DNA of 37,791 nucleotides from NCBI GenBank assembly GCA_903825415.1, contig CAIKAN010000088.1, positions 1 through 37,791 on the forward strand, given 5' to 3'. Below are positions 14,451 through 23,804 of the stretch, one piece after another. The notes under the pieces were generated by a model. That model was not told the DNA's origin and did no database searches. It saw nothing but the letters and a program-made list of their open reading frames with translations. The first letter of the stretch is position 1. Each line of letters begins with the position of its first letter. The stretch comes from an uncultured bacterium. GTDB lineage: Bacteria > Patescibacteriota > Minisyncoccia > Phycocordibacterales > PALSA-1337. The position numbers and the translations under genes were made by a program.

Positions 14451-16199
14451 ATGTCTGTTGAAGATAATCAGCTATATAAGTTCATTCTAGACTCCGGACT
14501 TGTGACCAGAGCGGATCTCGACGCCGCCAAGAAAGAGACCGAGAGCAGCAAAAAGCGCTTAGGCGATATCTTGGTGGCACAAGGCAAGATCACCGCTGAC
14601 AATCTGCGACGCATGTATGCCTATGTCCTCGGCATACCATTCGTCGATCTCAAGGGCAAGAAGGTCCCTTTCGAGGTTCTTTCCTTGATCCCAGAACCGA
14701 TCGCGCGCACCCACAATATCATCGCTTTCAAGAAAACCGATACGACTCTTGAAGTCGCCATGCTAGATGTCAATGATCTGTCTGCCATCGATTTCATAAA
14801 AAAGAAAGTCCAGCTGAAGATTTTGGCGCGATTGACTGATGTTGATTCCGTCAGAGAAGCGCTGGTGCAATATCAGAAAAGCTTGAAAGCTGAGTTCGGC
14901 GATATCATCCAGAAAGAGACCGAATCTATAAGGATGATCTCGGAGGAAAAAGGCGAAGCCGTTTCGGAAGAAGATCTCAAGAAGATCGCCGAGGGTTTGC
15001 CTGTCGTCCGTATCGTTGATACCTTGGTCAAGCATGCGATCCTTCAGAATGCATCCGATATCCATATAGAACCCATGGAAGAGCAGGTTCTCGTTCGCTA
15101 CCGCATTGACGGTCTCCTTCATGATGCCATGGTCTTACCACGACAGGCTGGAGCATCGATCACGGCGCGCATCAAGGTCTTGTCCAATCTAAAGCTCGAT
15201 GAAAAACGCTTGCCCCAAGACGGTCGCTTCAAAGTAGATGTCAATAATGAAAAAGTCTCATTCCGCGTATCCATCTTGCCGACGTATTATGGCGAAAAGA
15301 CCGTCATGCGTCTTTTGCGCGAGAATATAACGGGCTTTACTTTGGAGTACTTGAATTTCCATGGAGAAGGGCTTGAGCGCATCCATAAGGCTTTGAAACA
15401 ATCTACAGGTATGATCCTCACTACTGGTCCAACAGGATCCGGAAAGACGACTACTCTGTATACCATGTTGGACCTATTGAATCAGCCGGATGTGAATATC
15501 TCGACGATCGAAGACCCTATCGAATACCAGATGGCACGCATCAATCAGACACAAGTCAGGCCGGAGATCGGGTTCTCTTTCGCCCAAGGCATACGCACTT
15601 TGGTGCGTCAAGACCCAGATATAATCATGGTCGGTGAGATCCGCGACAATGAGACGGCGGCTTTGGCTGTGAATGCTTCGCTCACAGGCCACTTGGTGCT
15701 TTCTACTTTGCACACAAATTCGGCCGCAGGAGCCATACCTCGCCTTTTGGATATGAAAGTCGAGTCTTTCTTGTTGGTATCGACTCTGGATATCGTAATT
15801 GGTCAGCGCTTGGTGCGCCGTTTGACCGATAATAAAGAGCGATATTTCCTTTCGAAAGACGAATTCGCCCAACTGAAAAAGATCGTCGATCTGGACCACG
15901 TTCTAGACGCTTTGAAAGCAGACAAGGTCGTTAAGCCTAACGATACTTGGGATAAGATTCCGTTCTATAAGCCTGTGGCTTCCGGAGATGATGACGGATT
16001 CAAGTCTCGAGTCGGCATACATGAAGTGTTGCTCATGACCCAAAGCATCAAGGAGCTGATCATGAAGACTTCGACTACTTCGGCTATCGAAGATCAGGCC
16101 AAAAAAGAAGGCATGCTTACGATGCTTGAGGATGGCATATACAAGTGTGCTGCTGGAATGACGACGATAGAGGAGGTATTGAGGGTTATTACAGAGTAA
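14451..16199 (+). CDS. pilB: Type IV pilus assembly ATPase PilB
   Basis: 582 aa from MSVEDNQLYKF; the 22 codons before it are leader. The N-terminal GspE/PilB N-domain is at about 10-150, the ATPase core at about 190-560. Walker A GPTGSGKTTT is near residue 326, Asp box and Walker B follow (DPDIIMVGEIRDNETAALAV), then the His box SLTGHLVLSTLHTNSA. PilB hexamers power pilus extension at the inner membrane. The tetracysteine zinc ribbon usual in PilB/GspE is absent: the places where CxxC pairs are expected read RRLTDNKE and PVASGDDDGFKSR. It is the first gene of a pilus block with pilC and pilins. Confidence 0.96.
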   Translation: MSVEDNQLYKFILDSGLVTRADLDAAKKETESSKKRLGDILVAQGKITADNLRRMYAYVLGIPFVDLKGKKVPFEVLSLIPEPIARTHNIIAFKKTDTTLEVAMLDVNDLSAIDFIKKKVQLKILARLTDVDSVREALVQYQKSLKAEFGDIIQKETESIRMISEEKGEAVSEEDLKKIAEGLPVVRIVDTLVKHAILQNASDIHIEPMEEQVLVRYRIDGLLHDAMVLPRQAGASITARIKVLSNLKLDEKRLPQDGRFKVDVNNEKVSFRVSILPTYYGEKTVMRLLRENITGFTLEYLNFHGEGLERIHKALKQSTGMILTTGPTGSGKTTTLYTMLDLLNQPDVNISTIEDPIEYQMARINQTQVRPEIGFSFAQGIRTLVRQDPDIIMVGEIRDNETAALAVNASLTGHLVLSTLHTNSAAGAIPRLLDMKVESFLLVSTLDIVIGQRLVRRLTDNKERYFLSKDEFAQLKKIVDLDHVLDALKADKVVKPNDTWDKIPFYKPVASGDDDGFKSRVGIHEVLLMTQSIKELIMKTSTTSAIEDQAKKEGMLTMLEDGIYKCAAGMTTIEEVLRVITE

Positions 16200-16200
16200 T

Positions 16201-16315
16201 TTCAAAATCCAAAATCCAAATGTCAAATCAAATCAAAAATCCAAATATCAAATCCAAGCTTAGTCATTTGATCTTTGGGCTTGATTTGAAATTTGGATTT
16301 TGAAATTTGGATTTT
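16201..16315. repeat. Long imperfect inverted repeat, 'aaatccaaatttcaaa' type
   Basis: The gap between pilB and pilC is filled by words AAAATCCAAA and TCAAATCAAA on the left and their complements (TTTGATT, AAATTTGGATTTTG) on the right, forming a long low-complexity hairpin with a central HindIII-like AAGCTTAG. It leaves only 7 nt before the pilC ATG. Similar in style but not in sequence to 4183-4293 and 26046-26183. Confidence 0.8.
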
Positions 16316-16322
16316 TATTATC

Positions 16323-17546
16323 ATGTCCCATTTCATCTATAAAGCCAGGAAGCCAGACGGAGAGATATACTCGAGCGAGCGCGAGGCGGCCGATCGCTTT
16401 GAGCTATATCGCTTGATAAGAGAAGGCGGCGATGAGATCGTTTCTGCCAAAGAGAGGAATGCCGCTAGCGGTATCGTTCATTGGTTGCAATCGATAACGG
16501 TATCATTCAATCCGGTCAAGGCTGTCGAGAAGATAAATTTTGTCAGGAATCTGGGTTCGATGCTAGAGGCTGGCTTGGCTCTTTCGCGCGCTCTTTCCGT
16601 CATCGAGCGTCAGACGAGGAATAAATACTTCAAGAAGATCCTATTGGCCGTGATCGCTGATATCAATAAAGGGAACACTTTCTCTGATTCTTTGAAAAAA
16701 TACCCGAAAGTCTTCTCAGAGCTTATGACGTCGATGGTGCATGCTGGCGAGCAGAGCGGCACCCTAGCTGAATCTCTCAAGATCGTCGGCGTTCAAATGG
16801 AGAATGCTAACAATCTCGAGCGTCGAGTGAGAGGGGCGCTCATCTATCCTATAGTGATCTTTGTGCTCATGATCGCGATCGGCATCCTCATGTTCATCTT
16901 TGTCGTGCCGACCCTCATGAAGACATTTACCGAGCTCAAGGTTCCTCTGCCGTTTACCACTAGGATGGTTCTGGGCGCCAGCGATTTCATTCAGACCGAT
17001 GGAATATGGGTAGCTATAGGAGCTATCATTATAGCTGGGGGAATATATTATTGGACTCGCCAAGCTTCCGGAAAAAAGCTCACGCATGCTTTGATATTGA
17101 AATTACCGTTCATCGGTTCTCTATCACAAGAGGTCAATGCCGCGCGTACGGCGCGTACGATGTCTTCTTTGCTAGGTGCTGGTGTGGATGTCGTCGAAGC
17201 GGTCAATATAACGTCCGAGGTCGTGCAAAATATATACTTCAAGGCCGTGTTAAAGCAGGCGGCTGAGGCGATAAAGAAGGGTGAGCTCATGTCCAAAGTT
17301 TTCAATGCTCATACCAAGCTATATCCGATATTCCTTGCAGAGATGATGAGCGTAGGCGAAGAAACGGGGAAGATCAAGGATATGCTCTCGAGCGTGGCTC
17401 ATTATTATGAAGACGATGTGGATATAAGGACCAAGGATATGTCGACGGTCATCGAACCTTTGCTCATGGTGGTCATCGGCGGGGCGGTCGGATTCTTCGC
17501 TATCTCGATCATTTCTCCGATTTATTCGCTTGTAAACGCTGTCTAA
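16323..17546 (+). CDS. pilC: Type IV pilus inner-membrane platform protein PilC
   Basis: 407 aa from MSHFIYKARKPDG; the earlier in-frame ATG at 16293 is inside the repeat. Two GspF/PilC domains are visible (about 70-195 and 275-400), each with the pattern FVRNLGSMLEAGLALSRALS and TARTMSSLLGAGVDVVEAVN, and three transmembrane segments (about 170-195, 222-245 and 378-402). PilC sits under the pilus fibre and connects PilB to pilin assembly. It is downstream of pilB and its stop touches the ATG of the next pilin-like gene, so they are an operon. Confidence 0.96.
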   Translation: MSHFIYKARKPDGEIYSSEREAADRFELYRLIREGGDEIVSAKERNAASGIVHWLQSITVSFNPVKAVEKINFVRNLGSMLEAGLALSRALSVIERQTRNKYFKKILLAVIADINKGNTFSDSLKKYPKVFSELMTSMVHAGEQSGTLAESLKIVGVQMENANNLERRVRGALIYPIVIFVLMIAIGILMFIFVVPTLMKTFTELKVPLPFTTRMVLGASDFIQTDGIWVAIGAIIIAGGIYYWTRQASGKKLTHALILKLPFIGSLSQEVNAARTARTMSSLLGAGVDVVEAVNITSEVVQNIYFKAVLKQAAEAIKKGELMSKVFNAHTKLYPIFLAEMMSVGEETGKIKDMLSSVAHYYEDDVDIRTKDMSTVIEPLLMVVIGGAVGFFAISIISPIYSLVNAV

Positions 17547-19328
17547 ATGAAAAGAGGCTTCACTCTCATAGAGGTAGTAGTAGGCGCGGCTATCTTTTTG
17601 ATAGTGGCTTTGGCCGCATATAGCGCGTACTCCAGCGTATTCCAGCTAGCCAATAGCAATCAATCTAGGATATTGGCCGTAGGTTTAGCAGATGAGCAAT
17701 TCGAGATCCTACGGAATATGCCTTATAGCAATATAGGAGAGGTCAATGGTATTCCTGCTGGAACCATTCCACAGACTCAGACTTTGACTCGCGGAGGCAT
17801 CTCTTTCACAGTGACCACCGTGATCCGCAATGTCGATCTGCCTTTTGATGGGATCATGGGCAGCACTACGAATAATGATCTGAAGCCTGCTGATAATAAG
17901 CTGGCACAGATCACCGTCTCCTGTGATTCATGCAAAGGATTCCAGCCTATCTCTGTGACAGGGTATATCGCTCCAAAGAACGTCGAAGCTAACTCGACCA
18001 ATGGTTCGTTGAAAGTCCAAGTCTTTAATGCGAACGGGGACCCCGTTCAAGGAGCCTCTGTGCATGTTGTTGATACGGCGACCTCGACTCCGATCATAGT
18101 CGATGACACGACGGCTAATGATGGCATATTGCAGGTCATCGACGTTCCGCCGGGAGTCACTGCATATTCGGTCTCGGCGATGAAATCAGGTTATTCTACA
18201 GATCAGACTTATTCGCCGAGCGGCGGCAATCCGAGTCCTCTGAAGCCTTATGTTACAGTCGCCGCGCAGCAGCTTTCACAGGTCAGCCTTTCCATCGACA
18301 AATTGAGCTCGTTGAACTTCAATAGCGTCAGTCCGACATGTCAGAGCGTGGGGAATTTCCACTTCAATATGGTGGGTGGAAAACAGATAGGAGTAAGTGT
18401 CCCTAAATACAGCCAGAGCTTAGTAACTAATTCCATTGGGGCTCTCGGCCTTAATTCTATGGAATGGGATTCCTATTCTGTAACTACCAATGATTCTTCG
18501 TATTATCTGGCAGGCGTCAATCCTCTGAATCCCATATCTCTCAGCCCAAATAGCACTCAAGGCGTCCAGCTTATAGTCGTTCCCAAGTCTGCGAACGCCA
18601 TTCTCGTGACTGTAAAAGACAGTTCGACTCATCTGCCTATATCCAATGCCACTGTCAGGCTTTCTGGAGGACCATCTAGCTATGATAAGACCTTGATAAC
18701 AGGACAGGGATATCTTAACCAGGTCGACTGGTCTCTGGGCAGCGGACAGGATTCGTTTGTAAACCCTAGCAGGTACTGGAATGATGATGGAAATGTCGAT
18801 ACAGCGACTTCTAGCGGTAATATCCTTTTGAAGAAAGTGTCTGGTTCATATAAGCCGAGTGGCTGGCTAGAATCATCGACTTTTGATACGGGTACATCGA
18901 GCAATTTTTATAGCCTATCATGGTTGCCAGGCAGCCAGCCTATTCCCGCAGGCGCAAGCAGTACATTGTTCCAATTCGCAACCAGTCCTTCTTCTACGCC
19001 ATCGACCTGGAATTATCTCGGACCAGATGGTACCTCAGGAAGCTATTACAATTCTCCAAATTCAACGATCAGTACTGCAAATAATGGCAATGAATATGCG
19101 CGTTACAAGCTGTTCCTGTCTACGTTGTCGACATCGGTAACGCCGTCCGTCTCTAATGTCTCGTTCACGTTCACTTCCGGCTGTACCCCTCCGGGACAAG
19201 TCATCTTTTCCGGTCTTTCCGCAGGCTCGTATCAGTTGAATATTTCAAAGAGCGGCTATACATCTTATTCTGGAACTATTCCAGTCAACAGCGGTTGGGG
19301 CGAGCAACAGATACAGTTGGGGCCATAA
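17547..19328 (+). CDS. Large minor pilin with carboxypeptidase-regulatory-like domains
   Basis: 593 aa. Type III prepilin signal RG|FTLIEVVVGAAIFLIVAL with Glu at mature +5. A long extracellular part follows: residues about 150-235 resemble a CarboxypepD_reg/SpaA-like beta-sandwich (GSLKVQVFNANGDPVQGASV, ending in GYSTD), a second similar stretch starts near 350 (VTVKDSSTHLPISNATVRLS) and a last one near 545-590 (FSGLSAGSYQLNISKSGYTS). Two Cys pairs (CDSC near 127, and later single Cys) may form disulfides. Ordinary minor pilins are 150-200 aa, so this is a pilin-anchored adhesin-like protein, probably at the pilus tip. It starts directly at the pilC stop. Confidence 0.88.
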   Translation: MKRGFTLIEVVVGAAIFLIVALAAYSAYSSVFQLANSNQSRILAVGLADEQFEILRNMPYSNIGEVNGIPAGTIPQTQTLTRGGISFTVTTVIRNVDLPFDGIMGSTTNNDLKPADNKLAQITVSCDSCKGFQPISVTGYIAPKNVEANSTNGSLKVQVFNANGDPVQGASVHVVDTATSTPIIVDDTTANDGILQVIDVPPGVTAYSVSAMKSGYSTDQTYSPSGGNPSPLKPYVTVAAQQLSQVSLSIDKLSSLNFNSVSPTCQSVGNFHFNMVGGKQIGVSVPKYSQSLVTNSIGALGLNSMEWDSYSVTTNDSSYYLAGVNPLNPISLSPNSTQGVQLIVVPKSANAILVTVKDSSTHLPISNATVRLSGGPSSYDKTLITGQGYLNQVDWSLGSGQDSFVNPSRYWNDDGNVDTATSSGNILLKKVSGSYKPSGWLESSTFDTGTSSNFYSLSWLPGSQPIPAGASSTLFQFATSPSSTPSTWNYLGPDGTSGSYYNSPNSTISTANNGNEYARYKLFLSTLSTSVTPSVSNVSFTFTSGCTPPGQVIFSGLSAGSYQLNISKSGYTSYSGTIPVNSGWGEQQIQLGP

Positions 19329-19353
19329 TAGCTATCCACAGTTATGAAAAGCG

Positions 19354-19384
19354 ATGCATCGATGCATGCTAGACTATAGTCTAG
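19354..19384. repeat. Two adjacent perfect palindromes
   Basis: ATGCATCGATGCAT (19354-19367) and CTAGACTATAGTCTAG (19369-19384), separated by one G, in the gap before the three-repeat secreted protein gene. Both are perfect 14- and 16-base dyads. Their position fits operator sites or paired hairpins; no T-run follows. Confidence 0.8.
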
Positions 19385-19429
19385 TGCTATTACTGTAGTG
19401 TCTAATTTTATTATTAATAATATATTATC

Positions 19430-21478
19430 ATGAAAAGAACCGAGTCTTATTTGATTTTGACATCCTTAACCATTCTAGTGATGGTCGGAGTGCTATTTGG
19501 CGCAAAATCATCGTATGCCATAACCTCATCAGAGGCACAATCGATCGTTAATTCCATGAATTTGACCAGCTCGCAGGCGACTGCGTTGGTGACATTCTTG
19601 AACCTGACTGATGGGCAGTCATCGGTCTTAAATACGGCTGTCACGGGTAATGTCAATCCTCCAATAATCATTCCTCCAGCAGTTGTTACAACGGGAGTCG
19701 TTTCTGCTGAGGTCTTTAATCTTAATGTCGATTATAGCCACTTTGCTTCAGAAGAGACCCAGAATCATTACACCTCGGTATATTCTTCTTCAGGGACAAA
19801 GCCTGTAGCGATCACAGTCTTTAAATTCAACGACAGCGCCACTATGACAGTTTCTCAGATCATTGCCAAGATCACTTCCTTGGGGTATCGTCCGGCTACA
19901 CTAGATGAGACATATGCTCTCGGTCAAGCAGGCAAGTGGAGCGTCGTCGGCTTGGGAACGCTACTGGGAAGCTATAATGTCTATCCTTATACAGTCAGCA
20001 ATGGTAAGAACGGTCTTTATAGCAGCGCAGGCCCATTTTCGATGCAAGCATATAGGTTCGCGGCGGTGAATACTTCAGGAACGCCGATAGTTGTATCTGC
20101 TACGGCCGTGACTACTACAACCGTCGGTTCTGCAGCGCTTCCCAAGCTCCTCAATGTTTCTGTGGATAGGAAATCATACGCTGTGGGAGATCAGGCGTAT
20201 ATATCATGGATAAAGACATTTGAATCCTCTTCTGATAGTTATATCAGGATATCCTTGTTCAGCAATAATAATGGATGGTCGGTGCCAGTGACCTCGGCAT
20301 CAAATTTGTCGTTAAACCAGACTTTGTTTAGCGCAAGGATCCCACAAAATGTCCCCATTATCGGGGGTGAATACTTGTTTGTTGTCGAGGTCTGTAATTC
20401 GAGCGGCGTTTGTAGTCAATATGATAGCAGTCACTTTACTATAGTAGCGGCAGCAACGAGCACGATACCAGCCGTGACTTCTTCATCTGTCTATACTCTG
20501 AATGTAAATTACGACAAATTCGATTCTGAAGAAGCTCAGAATCATTATGTTTCCGTCTATTCCGATTCCGGGACGAAATCAGCCGCTATCACTGTCTTCA
20601 AATTTAACGATAGCGCTACTATGACTGCTGATCAGATCAAAACTAAACTGGCCTCTCTCGGCTATCGTCCCGCGACTCTGGATGAGACATATGCTCTCGG
20701 TCAAGCAGGCAAGTGGAGCATAGTCGGCTTGGGAACGCTGCTTGGAAGCTATAATGTCTATCCTTATACCATGGTTGGTGTAGCCAATAATCTCTACAGC
20801 AGTGCCGGTCCGTTCGATACTCAGACATTTAGCTTTGCTGGAGTGAGCTTGGGTGCATCTGTTTCAAATCCAAATGTAACAATTGGTACATGTTCGACTG
20901 GACAGTCTTGGAATGGTTCTGCCTGTGCGTGGACGGTAGCGGTTGATAACTCTCAGCATTCCACTCTAGATGCAGCGAATGGCGACTTGGTGGGACAAAA
21001 TATAGTTCCGCCCGCTCAGACTCAGACTGTTTTAGCACAAAATACAGTAGCTACCTCGACGGTTGCTGTAATCTCTGTCCCTCCAGCCTCTACTGCCACC
21101 TCGGATACCTATACCTTGAATATAGATTATAGCCACTTTGCTTCTGAGGAGTCCCAATATCATTACACATCGGTTTATTCAAGCACGGGGACAAAATCTA
21201 CTGCGATCACAGTCTTCAAATTCACCGATAGCTCGACTATGACAGCCGATCAGGTCAAGACGAAATTAGCTTCTTTGGGCTACCGTCCAGCTACCTTAGA
21301 TGAGACATATGCTCTTGGTCAGGCTGGCAAGTGGAATGTCATCGGACTGGGAACATCCATGGGAAGCTTTAATGTATATCCGCTTACTCTCAATGGTGCT
21401 TCGACGGGCTTATATAATATAGGTGCCACAGCCGCGTATTCGACGCAGTTATACAAGTTCGCTGCAGTCAAGCTCTAG
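19430..21478 (+). CDS. Secreted protein with three copies of an unnamed domain
   Basis: 682 aa. The signal peptide ends near SSYA|I (residue 30). Three homologous domains lie at about 95-213, 355-472 and 561-680. Each contains a hydrophobic start (VYTLNVNYDKF-like), ITVFKFNDSATMT, LGYRPATLDETYALGQAGKW and NVYPYT. Between the first and second lies an Ig-like stretch (about 238-338), and between the second and third a Thr/Ser-rich linker with CSTGQSWNGSACAW. I do not recognise the domain by name; the GYRPAT motif recalls uncharacterised CPR proteins. It sits inside the pilus block, so a cell-surface or pilus-associated role is likely. No C-terminal anchor is visible. Confidence 0.82.
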   Translation: MKRTESYLILTSLTILVMVGVLFGAKSSYAITSSEAQSIVNSMNLTSSQATALVTFLNLTDGQSSVLNTAVTGNVNPPIIIPPAVVTTGVVSAEVFNLNVDYSHFASEETQNHYTSVYSSSGTKPVAITVFKFNDSATMTVSQIIAKITSLGYRPATLDETYALGQAGKWSVVGLGTLLGSYNVYPYTVSNGKNGLYSSAGPFSMQAYRFAAVNTSGTPIVVSATAVTTTTVGSAALPKLLNVSVDRKSYAVGDQAYISWIKTFESSSDSYIRISLFSNNNGWSVPVTSASNLSLNQTLFSARIPQNVPIIGGEYLFVVEVCNSSGVCSQYDSSHFTIVAAATSTIPAVTSSSVYTLNVNYDKFDSEEAQNHYVSVYSDSGTKSAAITVFKFNDSATMTADQIKTKLASLGYRPATLDETYALGQAGKWSIVGLGTLLGSYNVYPYTMVGVANNLYSSAGPFDTQTFSFAGVSLGASVSNPNVTIGTCSTGQSWNGSACAWTVAVDNSQHSTLDAANGDLVGQNIVPPAQTQTVLAQNTVATSTVAVISVPPASTATSDTYTLNIDYSHFASEESQYHYTSVYSSTGTKSTAITVFKFTDSSTMTADQVKTKLASLGYRPATLDETYALGQAGKWNVIGLGTSMGSFNVYPLTLNGASTGLYNIGATAAYSTQLYKFAAVKL

Positions 21479-21516
21479 GTTATTTTGTGGATATGACCAA
21501 AAGCCTAGGAATGCGG

Positions 21517-21522
21517 TACAAT
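21517..21522 (+). promoter_or_regulatory. -10 box of the minor pilin genes
   Basis: TACAAT eight nt before the ATG at 21531, so transcription would start almost on the start codon. A weak -35 (TGACCA, 21494-21499) is 17 bp upstream. Confidence 0.45.
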
Positions 21523-21530
21523 TGATTCGT

Positions 21531-22145
21531 ATGGCTCTTAATCGATGTTCAAAAGGCATGACTCTAGTCGAGATGCTTGTTGCTATCGCGATTTTCACGG
21601 TGATCATGATCGCAGTGTCGGCTTTTGAAGTGAATGTATTCTCCTACAGGAAGATCGCTTCGGATTCCTATACGACGGTCCAAGACGCGCAGACGATATT
21701 GAAGACCATGACCAAGGAGATCCGCATCATGTCTCCTGGGGGCGATGGCTCGTATGCTCTTCAGTCGGCCGCAACGAATACCCTGATGTTCTTTGCCGAT
21801 GTGAATGGCGATGGCAATAAAGAGCTTGTTAGATATTCTTATATTGGAACGAGCATATATCGAGCCGTGACTTCTCCATCTGGATCGCCTCCCGTGTATT
21901 TGAACAGCAACACATCCACTTCGACAGTGATCGTGAACGTGAGGAATAGCACGTCGACTCCTATATTTGAATACTATGATGGCAACTATGACGGCAATGA
22001 AAGCCCTCTGGCGCAACCTGTATCTATGACATCGGTCCGTCTGATAAAATTGAATGTCACTTTGGATGTCGATATAAAACAGTCGCCGATGCCGCGAACA
22101 TATTCGACACAGGTGACCTTGCGTAATCTCAAGGATAATATATGA
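21531..22145 (+). CDS. Minor pilin, PilW/PilV-like
   Basis: 204 aa from MALNRCSKGMTLVEM; earlier in-frame codons overlap the previous gene and precede the -10 box. Prepilin site SKG|MTLVEMLVAIAIFTVIMI with Glu at +5. The remainder is a pilin-like head with a long amphipathic helix continuation (TTVQDAQTILKTMTKEIRIM) and a beta-rich part. It may prime pilus assembly with the PilX-like protein. Its stop overlaps the next start by 4 nt (ATGA), indicating translational coupling. Confidence 0.85.
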   Translation: MALNRCSKGMTLVEMLVAIAIFTVIMIAVSAFEVNVFSYRKIASDSYTTVQDAQTILKTMTKEIRIMSPGGDGSYALQSAATNTLMFFADVNGDGNKELVRYSYIGTSIYRAVTSPSGSPPVYLNSNTSTSTVIVNVRNSTSTPIFEYYDGNYDGNESPLAQPVSMTSVRLIKLNVTLDVDIKQSPMPRTYSTQVTLRNLKDNI

Positions 22146-23602
22146 AGAGGAATAAAGGCGATATCATAATCTCCGTTCTGATATTTTCCGCTATAGCTTT
22201 GACTATAACGATCGGCTTGGTCAACTGGGGAGTGACTTTGCTGCGCAGTATCAGGACGGTCGCCCAAAGAGAGCAAGCCTTGCAGATTGCTGAGGCAGGC
22301 GTGGACTATTATAGATGGCATTTGGCGCATGCCCCAAATGACTTCAGGGACGGTACAAATCAAAGCGGGCCATATGTGCATCAATTTTTGGATAAAGATG
22401 GCAATATTCTCGGTTCATATGAATTGACTATCACCGCTCCGCCTATCGGGTCTACTATGGCGACGATAGTTTCCAAGGGGACTATCGCTTCTACTTCCAT
22501 ATCAAGGAGCATAAAAGCCGTGATGGCTATACCTTCTTTGGCAAAATATGCCACAGTTGCAAATGATAATATGCGCTTCGGAGACGGGACAGTCGTCTTT
22601 GGTCCTTTACATTCCAATAAAGGAATACATTTTGACGGCATCGCGCATAATCTCGTCTCTAGCGCCATGGCTACTTATACGGACCCGGATTATGGAGCGA
22701 CGCGTTGGGCTGTTTATACAGAGTCTGGAGCAGGTGACCCCAATCCTCCTACGACCTTACCGAGTCGTCCAGATGTATTCATGGCCGGTCGTCAGTTATC
22801 AGTGCCATCAGTAGATTTTGCGGGTTTGACCGTGAATATATCGCAATTGAAAACCCTGGCTACTACTAGCGGCATGTATCTCAGCCCTTCTCAATATGGG
22901 GGCCATTCAGCCTTGGGGTATCATATCGTTCTCAAGACAAATGATACCTTCGATCTGTACGTGGTCCGCTCTCTGCAGACCCCGAATTATAATTGTTTGG
23001 CAGATAGCACCTCACAAAGCCAAGTTCAATGGGGGTTGTGGAGCATCAGTACGCCTCTTTCAAATAGCAGCAATCAAGCCTTTGTCGCTAATTATGCCAT
23101 TCCTGCCAATGGCATCATATTCGTTGAAGACAATGTCTGGGTGGATGGCCAGATCGATACAGCTCGCGTGACGATCGTGGCAGGGAAGCTGCCTGATCCA
23201 GGCGCAGCTCTTGATCCCAATATCATCGTGAATAGCAATCTGCTGTATACGCATTTGGATGGAACTGACTCGATAGGCTTGATCGCACAAGGCAATATCA
23301 ATGTCGGATATGATAGTTTGGATACTTTGACTATAGATGCTGCTTTGGTGGCACAAAACGGCCGCGCTGGCAGGTATTATTACAATAATGACTGTGGGTC
23401 TAGCTATATGCGCTCTACTCTCAATCTATATGGCATGATCGCCACGAATATACGCTACGGTTTCGCCTATACCGATAATACAGGCTACGATACGCGCAAT
23501 ATCACTTATGACCCCAATCTTCTCTATGGTCCACCGCCTTCTTTCCCGCTCACATCGTCTTTCTATAGCACGCAATCGTGGCAGGAGGTGCCGTCACAAT
23601 AG
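22142..23602 (+). CDS. PilX-like pilus assembly protein, large
   Basis: 486 aa. The N-terminus KRNKGDIIISVLIFSAIALT is a pilin-like signal helix but lacks the usual Glu at +5, as in some PilX/GspK-type proteins. AREQALQIAEAGVDYYRWHL-like sequence follows (seen as QREQALQIAEAGVDYYRWHL), the typical PilX helix. The C-terminal 300 residues are beta-rich with repeated phrases on NGIIFVEDNVWVDGQI and GLIAQGNINV, recalling the beta-helix-like DUFs of bacterial PilX/'polymer-forming' proteins. Translationally coupled to the preceding minor pilin. It ends the pilus block. Confidence 0.8.
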   Translation: MKRNKGDIIISVLIFSAIALTITIGLVNWGVTLLRSIRTVAQREQALQIAEAGVDYYRWHLAHAPNDFRDGTNQSGPYVHQFLDKDGNILGSYELTITAPPIGSTMATIVSKGTIASTSISRSIKAVMAIPSLAKYATVANDNMRFGDGTVVFGPLHSNKGIHFDGIAHNLVSSAMATYTDPDYGATRWAVYTESGAGDPNPPTTLPSRPDVFMAGRQLSVPSVDFAGLTVNISQLKTLATTSGMYLSPSQYGGHSALGYHIVLKTNDTFDLYVVRSLQTPNYNCLADSTSQSQVQWGLWSISTPLSNSSNQAFVANYAIPANGIIFVEDNVWVDGQIDTARVTIVAGKLPDPGAALDPNIIVNSNLLYTHLDGTDSIGLIAQGNINVGYDSLDTLTIDAALVAQNGRAGRYYYNNDCGSSYMRSTLNLYGMIATNIRYGFAYTDNTGYDTRNITYDPNLLYGPPPSFPLTSSFYSTQSWQEVPSQ

Positions 23603-23693
23603 GGAGTCATATTCTATACTGAGGTTAAACTTCAGCATTGAGCCATATTTTGGCAGGCGTTGCACTTCACGATTTAATTCGCCAGTCATACTA

Positions 23694-23793
23694 TTGACAT
23701 ATACCAATGATAGTGCTACTCTATAGGTAGATTTCCTTGAATTTTAACTGCATCTTTGAGAGCCTTTCTTGGGCTTTGAAAGATGCGGTTAAA
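23694..23793 (+). promoter_or_regulatory. Promoter and leader hairpin of the 61-aa protein gene
   Basis: TTGACA (23694-23699), 17-bp spacer, TACTCT (23717-23722). The leader contains a 15-pair stem, 23743-23757 with 23779-23793 (TTTAACTGCATCTTT against its near-complement, one G-T pair), and an inner AGCC/GGCT pair. The hairpin ends 11 nt before the ATG, so it could control ribosome access. Confidence 0.6.
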
Positions 23794-23804
23794 TCAATAT
23801 CAAT

